64,000 nucleotides of DNA from Comamonadaceae bacterium. Its GTDB lineage: Bacteria > Pseudomonadota > Gammaproteobacteria > Burkholderiales > Burkholderiaceae_C. The notes beneath the pieces were generated by a model. It ran no database searches. It saw nothing but the letters and a program-made list of their open reading frames with translations, and was not told where the DNA came from. Of the stretch, positions 21,021 to 29,204 are shown piece by piece. Within the stretch, counting starts at the first letter, position 1. Every line of letters starts with the position of its first letter. The stretch covers positions 62,001-126,000 of the forward strand of contig JAIYBB010000004.1 of assembly GCA_027488735.1 (NCBI GenBank), in the 5' to 3' direction. Position numbers and translations under genes: made by a program.

Positions 21021-22250
21021 ATGAGTGAACTCGACAACAAACATATTGTTCTTGGCTTGAGCGGCGGCGTGGCTTGTTACAAGGCCGCAGAATTGTGCCG
21101 CGCACTGACCAAGCAGGGCGCAACGGTGCAAGTGGTGATGACCGAGGCAGCCGCCCAATTCATCACACCTGTGACCATGCAGGCGCTATCCAACCGACCC
21201 GTATTCGTGTCGCAATGGGATGCGCGTGAACCCAACAACATGGCGCACATCAACTTGAGTCGCGAAGCTGACTTGATTTTGGTGGCTCCGGCCAGTGCTG
21301 ATTTCATGGCCAAACTTTTGCACGGCCGCGCCGATGATTTGCTAAGCCTGATGTGTCTGGCCAGACCGATCGACAAGGTGCCGTTGTTATTGGCTCCTGC
21401 CATGAACCGAGAGATGTGGTCGCATCCCGCCACGCAGCGCAACATGGCGCAATTGCGTACCGATGGTGCCCATGTGCTTGGCGTTGGGCAAGGCGAGCAG
21501 GCTTGCGGTGAAAGCGGGGACGGCCGCATGCTCGAACCCGATGAGTTGATGCAAGAAGTGGTGCGGCTTTTTCAGCCCAAAGTCTTGCAAGGCAAACATG
21601 TGCTGGTGTCTGCTGGGCCCACTTTTGAAGCCATTGATCCGGTCAGAGGCATCACCAATCTGTCCAGCGGCAAAATGGGTTTTGCGCTGGCGCATGCCGC
21701 CCATCAGGCGGGCGCGAGTGTCACCTTGGTGGCTGGCCCAGTTGGTTTGGCCACTCCATATGGTGTCAAGCGAATCGACGTTCGTTCAGCCCTAGACATG
21801 CATGCTGCTGTGATGTCGCAGTTGGACCATGCCGATGTGTTCATCGCCACTGCCGCTGTGGCTGATTGGCGACCCGAGAAGACAGCGTTAGAAAAAATCA
21901 AAAAAGAGTCATCCGGCCAGATGCCTGCAATGGCATGGACGGAAAACCCAGATATTTTGGCGCTTGCTGCGCAGTCTGCGAGAGCGCTTAACAGTGAATT
22001 GTTTTGCGTCGGGTTTGCTGCAGAAAGCCATGATTTGAAAACACATGCGCAGGCCAAACTGGCGCGCAAAAAGGTACCGCTGATCGTCGGCAACATAGGT
22101 GCCGACACCTTTGGCGCGGATGACAACGCATTGCTGTTGGTGGATGAGTACAGCGCCGTTGAATGGCCCAAAGACTCCAAATTGGTACTGGCCCGCAAAC
22201 TCGTGGCGGAGATCGCTGCACGCTTGCCAACTTTTAGGAAATCCGTATGA
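21021..22250 (+). CDS. coaBC: Bifunctional phosphopantothenoylcysteine decarboxylase/phosphopantothenate-cysteine ligase
   Basis: A 409-residue two-domain enzyme of coenzyme A synthesis. The N-terminal CoaC flavoprotein domain has [12 protein letters not shown] (11-22), the PAMNREM motif and the redox-active cysteine segment [13 protein letters not shown]. The C-terminal CoaB ligase domain starts near [18 protein letters not shown]-type residues around 200 and carries the late KxKKxxxPLIVGN-like lysine loop ([13 protein letters not shown]). The start at 21021 (MSELDNKH) fits the family. The end overlaps dut by four bases. Confidence 0.96.
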   Translation: MSELDNKHIVLGLSGGVACYKAAELCRALTKQGATVQVVMTEAAAQFITPVTMQALSNRPVFVSQWDAREPNNMAHINLSREADLILVAPASADFMAKLLHGRADDLLSLMCLARPIDKVPLLLAPAMNREMWSHPATQRNMAQLRTDGAHVLGVGQGEQACGESGDGRMLEPDELMQEVVRLFQPKVLQGKHVLVSAGPTFEAIDPVRGITNLSSGKMGFALAHAAHQAGASVTLVAGPVGLATPYGVKRIDVRSALDMHAAVMSQLDHADVFIATAAVADWRPEKTALEKIKKESSGQMPAMAWTENPDILALAAQSARALNSELFCVGFAAESHDLKTHAQAKLARKKVPLIVGNIGADTFGADDNALLLVDEYSAVEWPKDSKLVLARKLVAEIAARLPTFRKSV

Positions 22251-22696
22251 AATTGGACGTCAAGATTTTGGATGCGCGTTTGCGCGATGCGATGCCAGCC
22301 TACGCCACGCCGGGCAGCGCCGGTTTGGATTTGCGCGCTTGTCTGGACGCGCCTTTGATACTTCAGCCCAATGCCTGGCAACTGGTGCCCACCGGTATGG
22401 CCATGCATTTGAAAGACCCTGCATATGCAGCTTTGATATTGCCGCGTTCAGGTCTGGGCCACAAGCACGGCATCGTGTTGGGTAATTTGGTGGGTTTGAT
22501 TGACAGCGATTACCAAGGGCAGTTGATGGTCAGCGCATGGAACCGCAGCGATGTGGCGTTCACCATCGAGCCCATGGAGCGCATCGCGCAATTGGTGATC
22601 GTGCCGGTGGTACAAGCGCAATTCAATCTCGTCGATGAATTTGCCGCCGCCAGCGAGCGTGGCGAGGGCGGTTACGGCTCTACCGGCAAGCGTTAA
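22247..22696 (+). CDS. dut: dUTP diphosphatase
   Basis: A 149-residue trimeric enzyme hydrolysing dUTP to dUMP, which keeps uracil out of DNA and feeds thymidylate synthesis. The five family motifs are visible: AGLDLRAC near 26-33, [29 protein letters not shown] and the C-terminal GGYGSTGKR that closes over the substrate. coaBC-dut is a conserved pair. Converges directly with the FKBP gene, no spacer. Confidence 0.97.
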   Translation: MKLDVKILDARLRDAMPAYATPGSAGLDLRACLDAPLILQPNAWQLVPTGMAMHLKDPAYAALILPRSGLGHKHGIVLGNLVGLIDSDYQGQLMVSAWNRSDVAFTIEPMERIAQLVIVPVVQAQFNLVDEFAAASERGEGGYGSTGKR

Positions 22697-23218
22697 TCAA
22701 TGCAATAAATCGCTGCCGGGCGTGGGCGGCAGGCTGAAGAATCCAAAGCCGCAGGTGCCGTGTTTTTTCTCCTCGCTGCTGGCCTGTCTGACCCCAGTTA
22801 CCGTGATCGATATGCGCAGCGCCATCCCAGACAGCGGATGGTTACCATCAATCACCACATGTTCGGGGTAAATGTCCGTGATGGTGTAGATGACATCTTT
22901 AGGCGCTTCCAAGCTGCAACCAACTGGCAGTGCGTGACCTTCAATGGTCATGCCTTCTTCAATTTCAGCAGGGAATAATGCACGGGGCTCTAAAAACACC
23001 AGCAGTTCATCAAAATCACCGAAGGCTTCCTCGGGTTCTAGGTGTAAGTCAATATGGTCGCCAACCACATGGTTTTGCAAGACTTGCTGGATCTTTTCCA
23101 GCAAATCGTGTCCGCCCAAGTAAAACTCGACCGGATCATCCAGTTCATCGAGAAGCTCGCCTTGGGCATCTTTCAGTACCCATGTCAGGGCAACAACGCA
23201 GTCATTAGTGATGTTCAT
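22697..23218 (-). CDS. SlyD-like FKBP-type peptidyl-prolyl isomerase
   Basis: A 173-residue FKBP of the SlyD group, a prolyl isomerase and folding helper. The FKBP half-motifs (GELLDELDDPVEFYLGG near 21-37 and GNHPLSGMALRI near 124-135) flank an insert-in-flap domain, where the chaperone activity resides in SlyD. Unlike E. coli SlyD there is no long His/Cys metal-binding tail: the end is short (CGFGFFSLPPTPGSDLLH). The start at 23218 (MNITNDCV) is 31 bases from the divergent hydroxylase gene. Confidence 0.88.
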   Translation of the reverse strand: MNITNDCVVALTWVLKDAQGELLDELDDPVEFYLGGHDLLEKIQQVLQNHVVGDHIDLHLEPEEAFGDFDELLVFLEPRALFPAEIEEGMTIEGHALPVGCSLEAPKDVIYTITDIYPEHVVIDGNHPLSGMALRISITVTGVRQASSEEKKHGTCGFGFFSLPPTPGSDLLH

Positions 23219-23249
23219 GGGGCAGAATTGTCGCAGTTTGGAGAAGCGC

Positions 23250-24413
23250 ATGAAAAACACCGATTTGCCCGACCTGCTCGCAGGCATGAGTCCGCGAACT
23301 TTTATGAGGGACTACTGGCAAAAAAAACCCTTGCTGATTCGCCAAGCCATTCCCAAGATGCAGGCTTTGTTGTCGCGCCAGGCTTTGTTTGCATTGGCAG
23401 CGCAAGAGGAGGTGGAATCGCGATTGGTCATAGGCGACGGGGTTCGCCAACCGTGGCAGATGCGCACGGGTCCGTTTAAGCCCAGACAATTGCCGGCTTT
23501 GAAGCAACCGAACTGGACCTTGTTGGTACAAGGCGCAGATCTTCACAGCGATGCGTTGGCGAATTTGCGTGCGGGCTTTCGATTTATTGCGGACGCTCGT
23601 CTTGATGATGTGATGGTCAGTTACGCCAGCGATGGCGGAGGTGTGGGGCCGCACTTCGACAGCTACGATGTGTTTTTATTGCAGGCACATGGGCAACGGC
23701 GCTGGCGAATTGGCGCGCAAAAAAAATTGCAATTGCGCGACGATGTGCCTTTGAAAATACTTTCGCATTTCAAACCCACACAAACCCTGTTGCTTGAACC
23801 CGGCGACATGCTGTACTTGCCGCCGCACTATGCCCATGAAGGTGTCGCGGTGGGCGAGTGCATGACCTATTCCATCGGCTTCAAAGCAGACACCGACCAC
23901 ACATTGGGATCGGTATTGATGGGTCGTTTGGCAGATTTCGAGCCATCGCGTCGAGCTGTCAATTACAGCGACCCTGATCAAATGCCCACCCGCCAACCGG
24001 CCCGCATTCCCTCTGCGCTGCAAGCTTTTGCTCGTCAAAGTGTTTTGCAAATGTTGCAACGGGATGCCGATATTCGATGTGCGCTAGGGGAATGGTTGAG
24101 CGAACCCAAATCACAGGTGTGGTTTGAAAGCCGTGCCCGGCCACGCCACTTATCCGCTGTACGCTTGGACCGCAAAACCCAAATGCTGTACGACCAAGAT
24201 CACGTGTTTGTCAATGGGGAAAGCTGGCGATGCTCTGGCCAAGATGCCCGCTTATTGCGCACTTTGGCTGACCGCAGATGCTTAGAAATGACTGATATGA
24301 AGCTTGCCTCACCAAAGGTTCGAGCGCTGTTGGTGGAATGGTGGGAGGCGGGTTGGCTGAATTCCCTTCCTCTAAAGAGGTTAAAAAATGAGGCCTCGGG
24401 AAATCACCTATAA
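23250..24413 (+). CDS. JmjC/cupin ribosomal oxygenase, RoxA/YcfD-like
   Basis: A 387-residue Fe(II)/2-oxoglutarate oxygenase. E. coli YcfD (RoxA) hydroxylates an arginine of ribosomal protein uL16. The iron triad is His135 and Asp137 (GPHFDSYDVF) and His196 (PPHYAHEG). The flanking segments WTLLVQGADLH (89-99) and LEPGDMLYLPPHYAHEG (182-198) are the YcfD hallmark, and a C-terminal winged-helix-like domain follows. A GGAG ribosome site precedes the ATG at 23250. Its TAA stop overlaps a perfect TATAAT box. Confidence 0.93.
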   Translation: MKNTDLPDLLAGMSPRTFMRDYWQKKPLLIRQAIPKMQALLSRQALFALAAQEEVESRLVIGDGVRQPWQMRTGPFKPRQLPALKQPNWTLLVQGADLHSDALANLRAGFRFIADARLDDVMVSYASDGGGVGPHFDSYDVFLLQAHGQRRWRIGAQKKLQLRDDVPLKILSHFKPTQTLLLEPGDMLYLPPHYAHEGVAVGECMTYSIGFKADTDHTLGSVLMGRLADFEPSRRAVNYSDPDQMPTRQPARIPSALQAFARQSVLQMLQRDADIRCALGEWLSEPKSQVWFESRARPRHLSAVRLDRKTQMLYDQDHVFVNGESWRCSGQDARLLRTLADRRCLEMTDMKLASPKVRALLVEWWEAGWLNSLPLKRLKNEASGNHL

Positions 24414-24414
24414 T
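24409..24414 (+). promoter_or_regulatory. -10 box for the small lipoprotein gene
   Basis: TATAAT, a perfect -10 consensus, overlapping the TAA stop of the upstream oxygenase gene. No good -35 lies at the right distance. The predicted leader is about 107 nt before the ATG at 24528. Together with the downstream terminator it delimits a single-gene transcript. Confidence 0.5.
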
Positions 24415-24527
24415 ACTAGGCTGAGTTGAAGGCATTTGAGTCCGTTCGCTCGGTCACATGTTTGAATTTATTCTGGCATCTGGCACCCCTTGAAACGTTT
24501 TTTGTCTCTATTAAAGGAAATTAACCC

Positions 24528-24716
24528 ATGAAAAAATCACTCCTCTTGGCAACGTTGTTGGCCGCTGCTTTAGTCGCTTGTGGCAAAAAAGAAACGCCAG
24601 CTCCTGCTGCAGAAGCTCCTGCTGCTGCTGCACCTGCTGCAGAAGCTCCTGCTGCTGCTCCTGCTGAAGCCCCAGCCGCTGCACCTGCTGCTGCTCCTGC
24701 TGAAGAGAAGAAGTAA
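24528..24716 (+). CDS. Small Ala/Pro-rich lipoprotein
   Basis: A 62-residue predicted lipoprotein. A short signal peptide ends in the lipobox LVAC at 15-18, so the mature form would be 45 residues anchored by Cys18. After CGKKE the sequence is almost only Ala, Pro and Glu, made of near-repeats of PAAEAPAAA, and ends EEKK. The repeated DNA (about 24600-24705) comes from duplication of a unit of about 30 bases. A strong AAGGAA ribosome site, a TATAAT box and a strong terminator indicate a real, probably highly expressed gene. It may act as a periplasmic spacer; no known function. Confidence 0.82.
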   Translation: MKKSLLLATLLAAALVACGKKETPAPAAEAPAAAAPAAEAPAAAPAEAPAAAPAAAPAEEKK

Positions 24717-24737
24717 TTTTTTCTGCTTCCCAAAAAC

Positions 24738-24761
24738 GCCACCTTCGGGTGGCTTTTTTTT
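24738..24761 (+). terminator. Rho-independent terminator of the lipoprotein gene
   Basis: Perfect stem GCCACC (24738-24743), tetraloop TTCG, GGTGGC (24748-24753), then eight T. It lies 21 bases after the stop codon. A textbook intrinsic terminator. Confidence 0.95.
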
Positions 24762-24806
24762 GGTCGATAGTTATTCACAGAACCTCAGTTGCCAGCGGGC
24801 CGGCAG

Positions 24807-25595
24807 TCAATGCACCGAATGCCAAGGTGTACCGTTGAGAGGATCCGCCACAGGGATATCTGCAGCCGCGCAGCCTGTGGCCTGCGCCAAGATGTCTTGT
24901 GCCAATTCGGGTCGGTTATTTCTTTCGCTCAAATGCGCAGCCACGATCAAATTTAACTGCGGATGTACCAAGGCTTTGGCAAGCTCGGCTGATTCCTCGT
25001 TAGACAAATGCCCTTGAGGCCCAGCAATGCGTTTTTTTAAAAACGGGGGATATGTGGAATTTGCCAGTAATTCGCGGTCATGGTTGCATTCCAGTAGCAA
25101 CGCGTGGCAGCGTTGCAGCGCTTGCACCACATGTGCACTGCCGTGGCCGAGATCGGTCAGTACGCCCATGTGATGCGACCCATCGGTGCAACGCAATTGC
25201 AAAGGTTCGCGGGCGTCATGGGGGACGGTAAACGGCGTGATTTGCAAGCAGCCCAGCTCAAATACTTGGCTGTCTCTGGCAATATGGCATTGTGATGGCG
25301 ACAAGCCCCAGTCGAAAAATTGGCTGGCCAATGCGGTGCCGCGGCTCATCCACACCGGTTTTCCTGTGCGCAATGCAAACGATTTGGCATGTCCGATATG
25401 GTCGGCATGTTCATGGGTGATGAATACAGCGTCAACATCTTCAAGCGTTAAATCGGCCGCCAAAAGTCGGCGGTTGAGTTCGCGCACACTGAGCCCGCAG
25501 TCCACCAGCAATCTAGAAACCTGCAAACCGCAAGTGGCTTCTATCAGAGTGGCATTTCCCGCACTGCCACTGCCGAGATTTTTAAACCGAAGCAC
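24807..25595 (-). CDS. MBL-fold metallo-hydrolase (YycJ/WalJ-like)
   Basis: A 262-residue metallo-beta-lactamase-fold hydrolase with the metal motif THEHADHIGH (about 59-68) and a late AAHLSERNN segment holding another ligand. The N terminus MLRFKNLGSGSAGNATLIEA is the YycJ/ExoVII-like family opening. Related proteins act as nucleases or phosphodiesterases; the substrate here is not known. Third gene of the run dapA-bamC-MBL, three bases after bamC, an order conserved in Burkholderiales. Confidence 0.9.
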   Translation of the reverse strand: MLRFKNLGSGSAGNATLIEATCGLQVSRLLVDCGLSVRELNRRLLAADLTLEDVDAVFITHEHADHIGHAKSFALRTGKPVWMSRGTALASQFFDWGLSPSQCHIARDSQVFELGCLQITPFTVPHDAREPLQLRCTDGSHHMGVLTDLGHGSAHVVQALQRCHALLLECNHDRELLANSTYPPFLKKRIAGPQGHLSNEESAELAKALVHPQLNLIVAAHLSERNNRPELAQDILAQATGCAAADIPVADPLNGTPWHSVH

Positions 25596-25598
25596 AAA

Positions 25599-26714
25599 TC
25601 ATTGCAATTCGTTGACAAGTAGTTGAGCGATTTTTTTCGCAGTGTCTGAACCGTCCGGTTTTCCGGAGGAATTCAAAATGACGATGGTGGATTGCTGCTC
25701 TTGGGTGCTGTCGATTTTGATGCGGAATTGCTGAGGCTCTTTGACCGGGGTGGCTTTGCTGAAAATACGGCTGAAAAAGCCTGGCTCTCCATCTGCATTT
25801 TCTTCTACATAACGAACAAAATATATTCCAAGTTTGCGGTCCCGGTCTTCTACGGTGAACCCGTTGCGGTCAAGGGTAACGCCAACGCGTCGCCAAGTGA
25901 TGTCAAAGCCTTGGTTGAAAGACACCGCAGGTTTTCCGTCGATACTGATCAGACTGCTGGCGCTGGGCTTGGTAGGCGCGGTGGCTTCAGCCACTTTATC
26001 GTTGCCTGCCAAAGTCGGGTCTAAGTGGATCATGAGGCGACGCAGAAACTCTTTTTCAAGTTCTGGGTCGCTAGGCCGCGGTTGCCATACGGTTTTACGC
26101 GCCATGCTGTCGGCATAAACCTCTATCATGCCGCGGTGGGTGATATAAATTTCTGTTTTATTGTCTGTGGTGCGCTCTAGACTGATGCGAAATTTGTCGC
26201 GCTCACCGGTAGAGTAAAGCGAATCTAAGACTTTTCCGATGCTGCGACGAATAAAGTCCTGCGGCAGTTTGGCGCGGTTTTCAGCCCAATCAGTTTCCAT
26301 CAAGCCCAGTTTTTGTTCGTCACGGGCAAAGGTAAAGCCCGAATCTGTCCAAAACGATTTCACTTGTGGCCAAAGAATTTCGGGGGATCTTCCAACCTCG
26401 AGCCAAGTTTGCCCACCGCTTCTCTTGATTTGTAAATCGCCAATTCGCAAGGGACTGGTGGTGTCCGGCTCAGAGGAAGGTGCCTCACCGCCGAGGGTTT
26501 TTGCACTGATACTGCCGCCGGGTAATTCGTATTTCTTGTTGCGAGACATTTTCGTGAGGTCAGGGGGGACCTCCAGTGGTGCCGCATTTTTGGCATCACT
26601 TTCAGATTTGTAGTTAACTTTGTCTGATTCCAGCACCGAAGCGCATGCAGTCAAAAAAATAACCAAGGCGATCAGACTGCTTGACCGAATGGTGGAAATT
26701 GCAATAGGCAACAT
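25599..26714 (-). CDS. bamC: Outer membrane assembly factor BamC
   Basis: A 371-residue lipoprotein of the BAM complex that inserts beta-barrel proteins into the outer membrane. Signal peptide with lipobox LTAC (about residues 21-24), then a long unstructured stretch containing PLEVPPDL and KKYELPG typical of BamC, and two helix-grip domains (about 95-210 and 245-370). The start at 26714 (MLPIAIST) gives a normal signal peptide. The gene is immediately downstream of dapA, as in E. coli. Confidence 0.93.
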   Translation of the reverse strand: MLPIAISTIRSSSLIALVIFLTACASVLESDKVNYKSESDAKNAAPLEVPPDLTKMSRNKKYELPGGSISAKTLGGEAPSSEPDTTSPLRIGDLQIKRSGGQTWLEVGRSPEILWPQVKSFWTDSGFTFARDEQKLGLMETDWAENRAKLPQDFIRRSIGKVLDSLYSTGERDKFRISLERTTDNKTEIYITHRGMIEVYADSMARKTVWQPRPSDPELEKEFLRRLMIHLDPTLAGNDKVAEATAPTKPSASSLISIDGKPAVSFNQGFDITWRRVGVTLDRNGFTVEDRDRKLGIYFVRYVEENADGEPGFFSRIFSKATPVKEPQQFRIKIDSTQEQQSTIVILNSSGKPDGSDTAKKIAQLLVNELQ

Positions 26715-26737
26715 GTAAACAGTCCTCAGAGGAAAAT

Positions 26738-27619
26738 TCAAATCAAGCCGCAATCACGCATCGCAGCTTCTAACGCTGGTTGGTGTGTTGCAGACAAAGG
26801 TGTCATGGGTAAACGCATAGTGCTGCCACACAAGCCCATGCGCGCCGCTGCCCATTTCACTGGGATCGGGTTGGCTTCTGTGAACATGTGTTTGTGTAAA
26901 TTCAATAGTTTGTATTGGATGGCCATGGCTTCGGGCGCATTGCCGGCGATGGCGGCCATGCACAGTTCGTGCATCTGATTGGGGGCAACGTTGGCAGTCA
27001 CACTGACATTGCCTTGCCCACCGCACAACATCAAAGCCACTGCTGTGCCATCGTCTCCCGAATACACCGCAAAACCCTCAGGGGCTTCATGTATCAACCA
27101 TTGTGCGCGTTCCAAATTGCCAGTGGCTTCTTTGATACCAACGATGCCGTCGACCTGTGACAAACGCATGACGGTGTCGTGTTGAAGATCTGCCACGGTG
27201 CGACCGGGTACGTTGTAGAGCACCAATGGCAAATCGACCGCTTCAGCAATGGCGCGGAAGTGTTGGTACTGGCCTTCTTGCGTCGGTTTGTTGTAGTAGG
27301 GCACTACTTGCAATTGACAATCGGCACCGACTTGGTGGGCAAAGCGCGCCAATTCGATGGCCTCTGCGGTGGAATTGGCGCCACAACCGGCCATGATGGG
27401 CACACGTCCTGCGGATTGTTCGACGGACACGCGAATGATTTCGCAATGCTCTTCAACCGTGACAGTGGGTGATTCGCCAGTTGTGCCCACCACACCAATG
27501 CAATCGGTGCCTTGGGTGATGTGCCAATCAATCAGTTTTCTGAGGTGCGTGTAATCGATGCTACCGTCTTCGAGCATCGGAGTGACCAAGGCCACGATAC
27601 TGCCTGTGATAGGTGCCAT
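26738..27619 (-). CDS. dapA: 4-hydroxy-tetrahydrodipicolinate synthase
   Basis: A 293-residue (beta/alpha)8 aldolase that condenses pyruvate with aspartate semialdehyde, the first step of lysine and diaminopimelate synthesis. Visible are GTTGESPTV (45-53), the YYNKPTQEG segment with the catalytic tyrosine (about 107-115), YNVPGRT (134-140) and GIKEATGN holding the Schiff-base lysine near 162. Length is standard. First gene of dapA-bamC-MBL. Confidence 0.97.
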   Translation of the reverse strand: MAPITGSIVALVTPMLEDGSIDYTHLRKLIDWHITQGTDCIGVVGTTGESPTVTVEEHCEIIRVSVEQSAGRVPIMAGCGANSTAEAIELARFAHQVGADCQLQVVPYYNKPTQEGQYQHFRAIAEAVDLPLVLYNVPGRTVADLQHDTVMRLSQVDGIVGIKEATGNLERAQWLIHEAPEGFAVYSGDDGTAVALMLCGGQGNVSVTANVAPNQMHELCMAAIAGNAPEAMAIQYKLLNLHKHMFTEANPIPVKWAAARMGLCGSTMRLPMTPLSATHQPALEAAMRDCGLI

Positions 27620-27649
27620 GGATTTCAGTGTGTTCGTGACAAAAGAGCC

Positions 27650-27676
27650 ATTCTAGCTTTAGGCACGTCGGTGCAA
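27650..27676 (-). promoter_or_regulatory. Possible dapA promoter
   Basis: On the minus strand TTGCAC (27676-27671), a 15-base spacer and TAGAAT (27655-27650). The boxes are fair but the spacer is shorter than ideal. Placed 31 bases before the dapA ATG. Confidence 0.35.
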
Positions 27677-27692
27677 GGAAGCAGCAATTGAT

Positions 27693-28250
27693 TCAGTCGT
27701 TTAGCAAATAACGGGTGAGCTGCATGTCAGCCTCAGTTTCGCGCACGGCAACGATGCGTTGTATGAAACGCTCAGGGCCATTGGCGAAACCGTCTTCGTA
27801 CGCAATCACTCGCCAACCCTGACAAAGGCTTAACAATTCGCCAGGTCTCAGCAGAAAATCAGGGTTCGATGGCTTGCCAACCGATGCGTTGCCTGCGGCG
27901 AAGGTCTCATAAATCAGGACACCGGATTCGGCCACAGCGTTGAGCAAATCCGGCCAAAGCGCACGCCATAGGTAGTGAGTGACCACCACGCCTGCAAACT
28001 GTTGACCAGCCAATGGCCACGCATGGTTTTCCAGATCGGCTTGCATCACTTCGCCAAACGCTTGGGCCGTCGCCAATGCTTGCGCGTCCCGGTCTACGCC
28101 CAAGCAGTCAAAGCCTTGTTGCCCCAGCCATTGCATGTGCCGGCCGTGGCCACAGGCCAAGTCCAAGACCTTTGCGCCACGGGGTATCAGATGCGACCAG
28201 CGCATGACCCAAGCCGAAGCATTGGTTGATTGGTGCGGATGGGCGCTCAC
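27693..28250 (-). CDS. SAM-dependent methyltransferase
   Basis: A 185-residue class I methyltransferase with the SAM-binding motif VLDLACGHGRHMQWL, followed by the acidic GVDRD (motif II) and a DLE motif. The acceptor is unknown. I choose the GTG at 28250, whose bases overlap the stop of the SDR upstream (GTGA); an ATG at 28328 would need an 80-base overlap and an ATG at 28205 would remove conserved N-terminal residues. Last gene of a tightly coupled operon. Confidence 0.82.
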   Translation of the reverse strand: MSAHPHQSTNASAWVMRWSHLIPRGAKVLDLACGHGRHMQWLGQQGFDCLGVDRDAQALATAQAFGEVMQADLENHAWPLAGQQFAGVVVTHYLWRALWPDLLNAVAESGVLIYETFAAGNASVGKPSNPDFLLRPGELLSLCQGWRVIAYEDGFANGPERFIQRIVAVRETEADMQLTRYLLND

Positions 28251-29062
28251 GGGCGTGGACGGAAATCCGCCTTGACAGCAGCCAGTGCCAAGCGGTCCAC
28301 AAAACCAGGGAGAAGAAGTTTGAGCCATCTGCCGATCTTGCCTTTTGCCGTCATGACGACTTCGCGTCGCCGCCTGACCATGGCATAAATAATGAGTCTG
28401 GCGCATTCTTGCGTCGACATGGCGTTTTCTTCGTCTAAGCCGCTCACCCCAGCAGGCTCTCCTTGCGCGTTCCATCCATGGGTACGTATGTGGGTACTGA
28501 CAACACCTGGGTAGGCAATCGTCACGCTCACACCACTGTCTTTGAGTTCGGTGCGCAAGGCTTCAAAAAAACCGGTCATGGCAAATTTACTGGCGCTGTA
28601 GGCTGTGCGCCCGGGTACGCCTACCAGCCCCGCCAGCGACGATACGGCGACGATACGGCCATGGCTGTGTTTCAAATGCGGTAAAGCAGCATGCGTGCAA
28701 TACACACTGCCCCACAGGTTCACGCGCATGAGTTGTTCATACCAAGCTAATTTGTCAGCAGGAACGTCTTCAAGCAAGGCGTGCGCCGAGATACCTGCGT
28801 TGTTAATGAGTATGTCCAAACTGCCGCATTCGCGCACGGTGGTGTCTATCAAATGAACGCATTGGCTGGCATCTGTCACGTCGGTTGGCATGATCAGTGT
28901 GCGCGCACCAAGTGCCTTGCATTCGGCAGCCACCGATTGCAGCTTATTGGCGTTGCGCGCCGCCAGAACCAGCATGGCTTGCAACCCGTGGCGTCTGGCA
29001 AGTTGCCTGGCCATTTCCGCGCCTATACCGTCAGACGCACCGGTGATGATGATGTTCGGCAT
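28247..29062 (-). CDS. SDR-family oxidoreductase
   Basis: A 271-residue short-chain dehydrogenase. NAD(P)-binding TGASDGIG at 7-14, NNAG motif, catalytic serine in VAVSSLAG and YSASK (Tyr and Lys). The extended C-terminal tail with an Arg-rich hydrophobic segment (RLIIYAMVRRRREVVMTAKG) suggests membrane contact, as in DltE/SadH-like SDRs acting on lipids. The start at 29062 leaves one base to the stop of the 46-residue membrane protein gene. Confidence 0.88.
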   Translation of the reverse strand: MPNIIITGASDGIGAEMARQLARRHGLQAMLVLAARNANKLQSVAAECKALGARTLIMPTDVTDASQCVHLIDTTVRECGSLDILINNAGISAHALLEDVPADKLAWYEQLMRVNLWGSVYCTHAALPHLKHSHGRIVAVSSLAGLVGVPGRTAYSASKFAMTGFFEALRTELKDSGVSVTIAYPGVVSTHIRTHGWNAQGEPAGVSGLDEENAMSTQECARLIIYAMVRRRREVVMTAKGKIGRWLKLLLPGFVDRLALAAVKADFRPRP

Positions 29063-29063
29063 G

Positions 29064-29204
29064 TCAGAAGCACCCCCAGAATAAATCGGACAACGGAACC
29101 ACAAATTCGGGCTGCTGATACAGCAGAAAAACCCCTGTCAACACTGCAGCCAAGAGCAAAGCCAGCAAACCTTGAAATGCTTGAAAGCGCAGCTTTTTCA
29201 TCAT
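29064..29204 (-). CDS. 46-residue membrane protein
   Basis: A tiny ORF between the MFS and SDR genes. It starts MMKKLRFQAFQ and then has one hydrophobic span (about residues 12-31, GLLALLLAAVLTGVFLLYQQ), ending PEFVVPLSDLFWGCF. Its ATG overlaps the MFS stop by four bases (29201-29204) and its stop is one base from the SDR start, so it is inside the coupled operon. No known family recognised. Spacing on both sides and the clean membrane profile argue that it is real. Confidence 0.72.
   Translation of the reverse strand: MMKKLRFQAFQGLLALLLAAVLTGVFLLYQQPEFVVPLSDLFWGCF

Noticed and set aside
24600-24705. Short tandem repeats that could suggest a CRISPR or satellite
   Set aside because: They are in-frame Ala/Pro/Glu codon repeats of the lipoprotein gene, without spacers.
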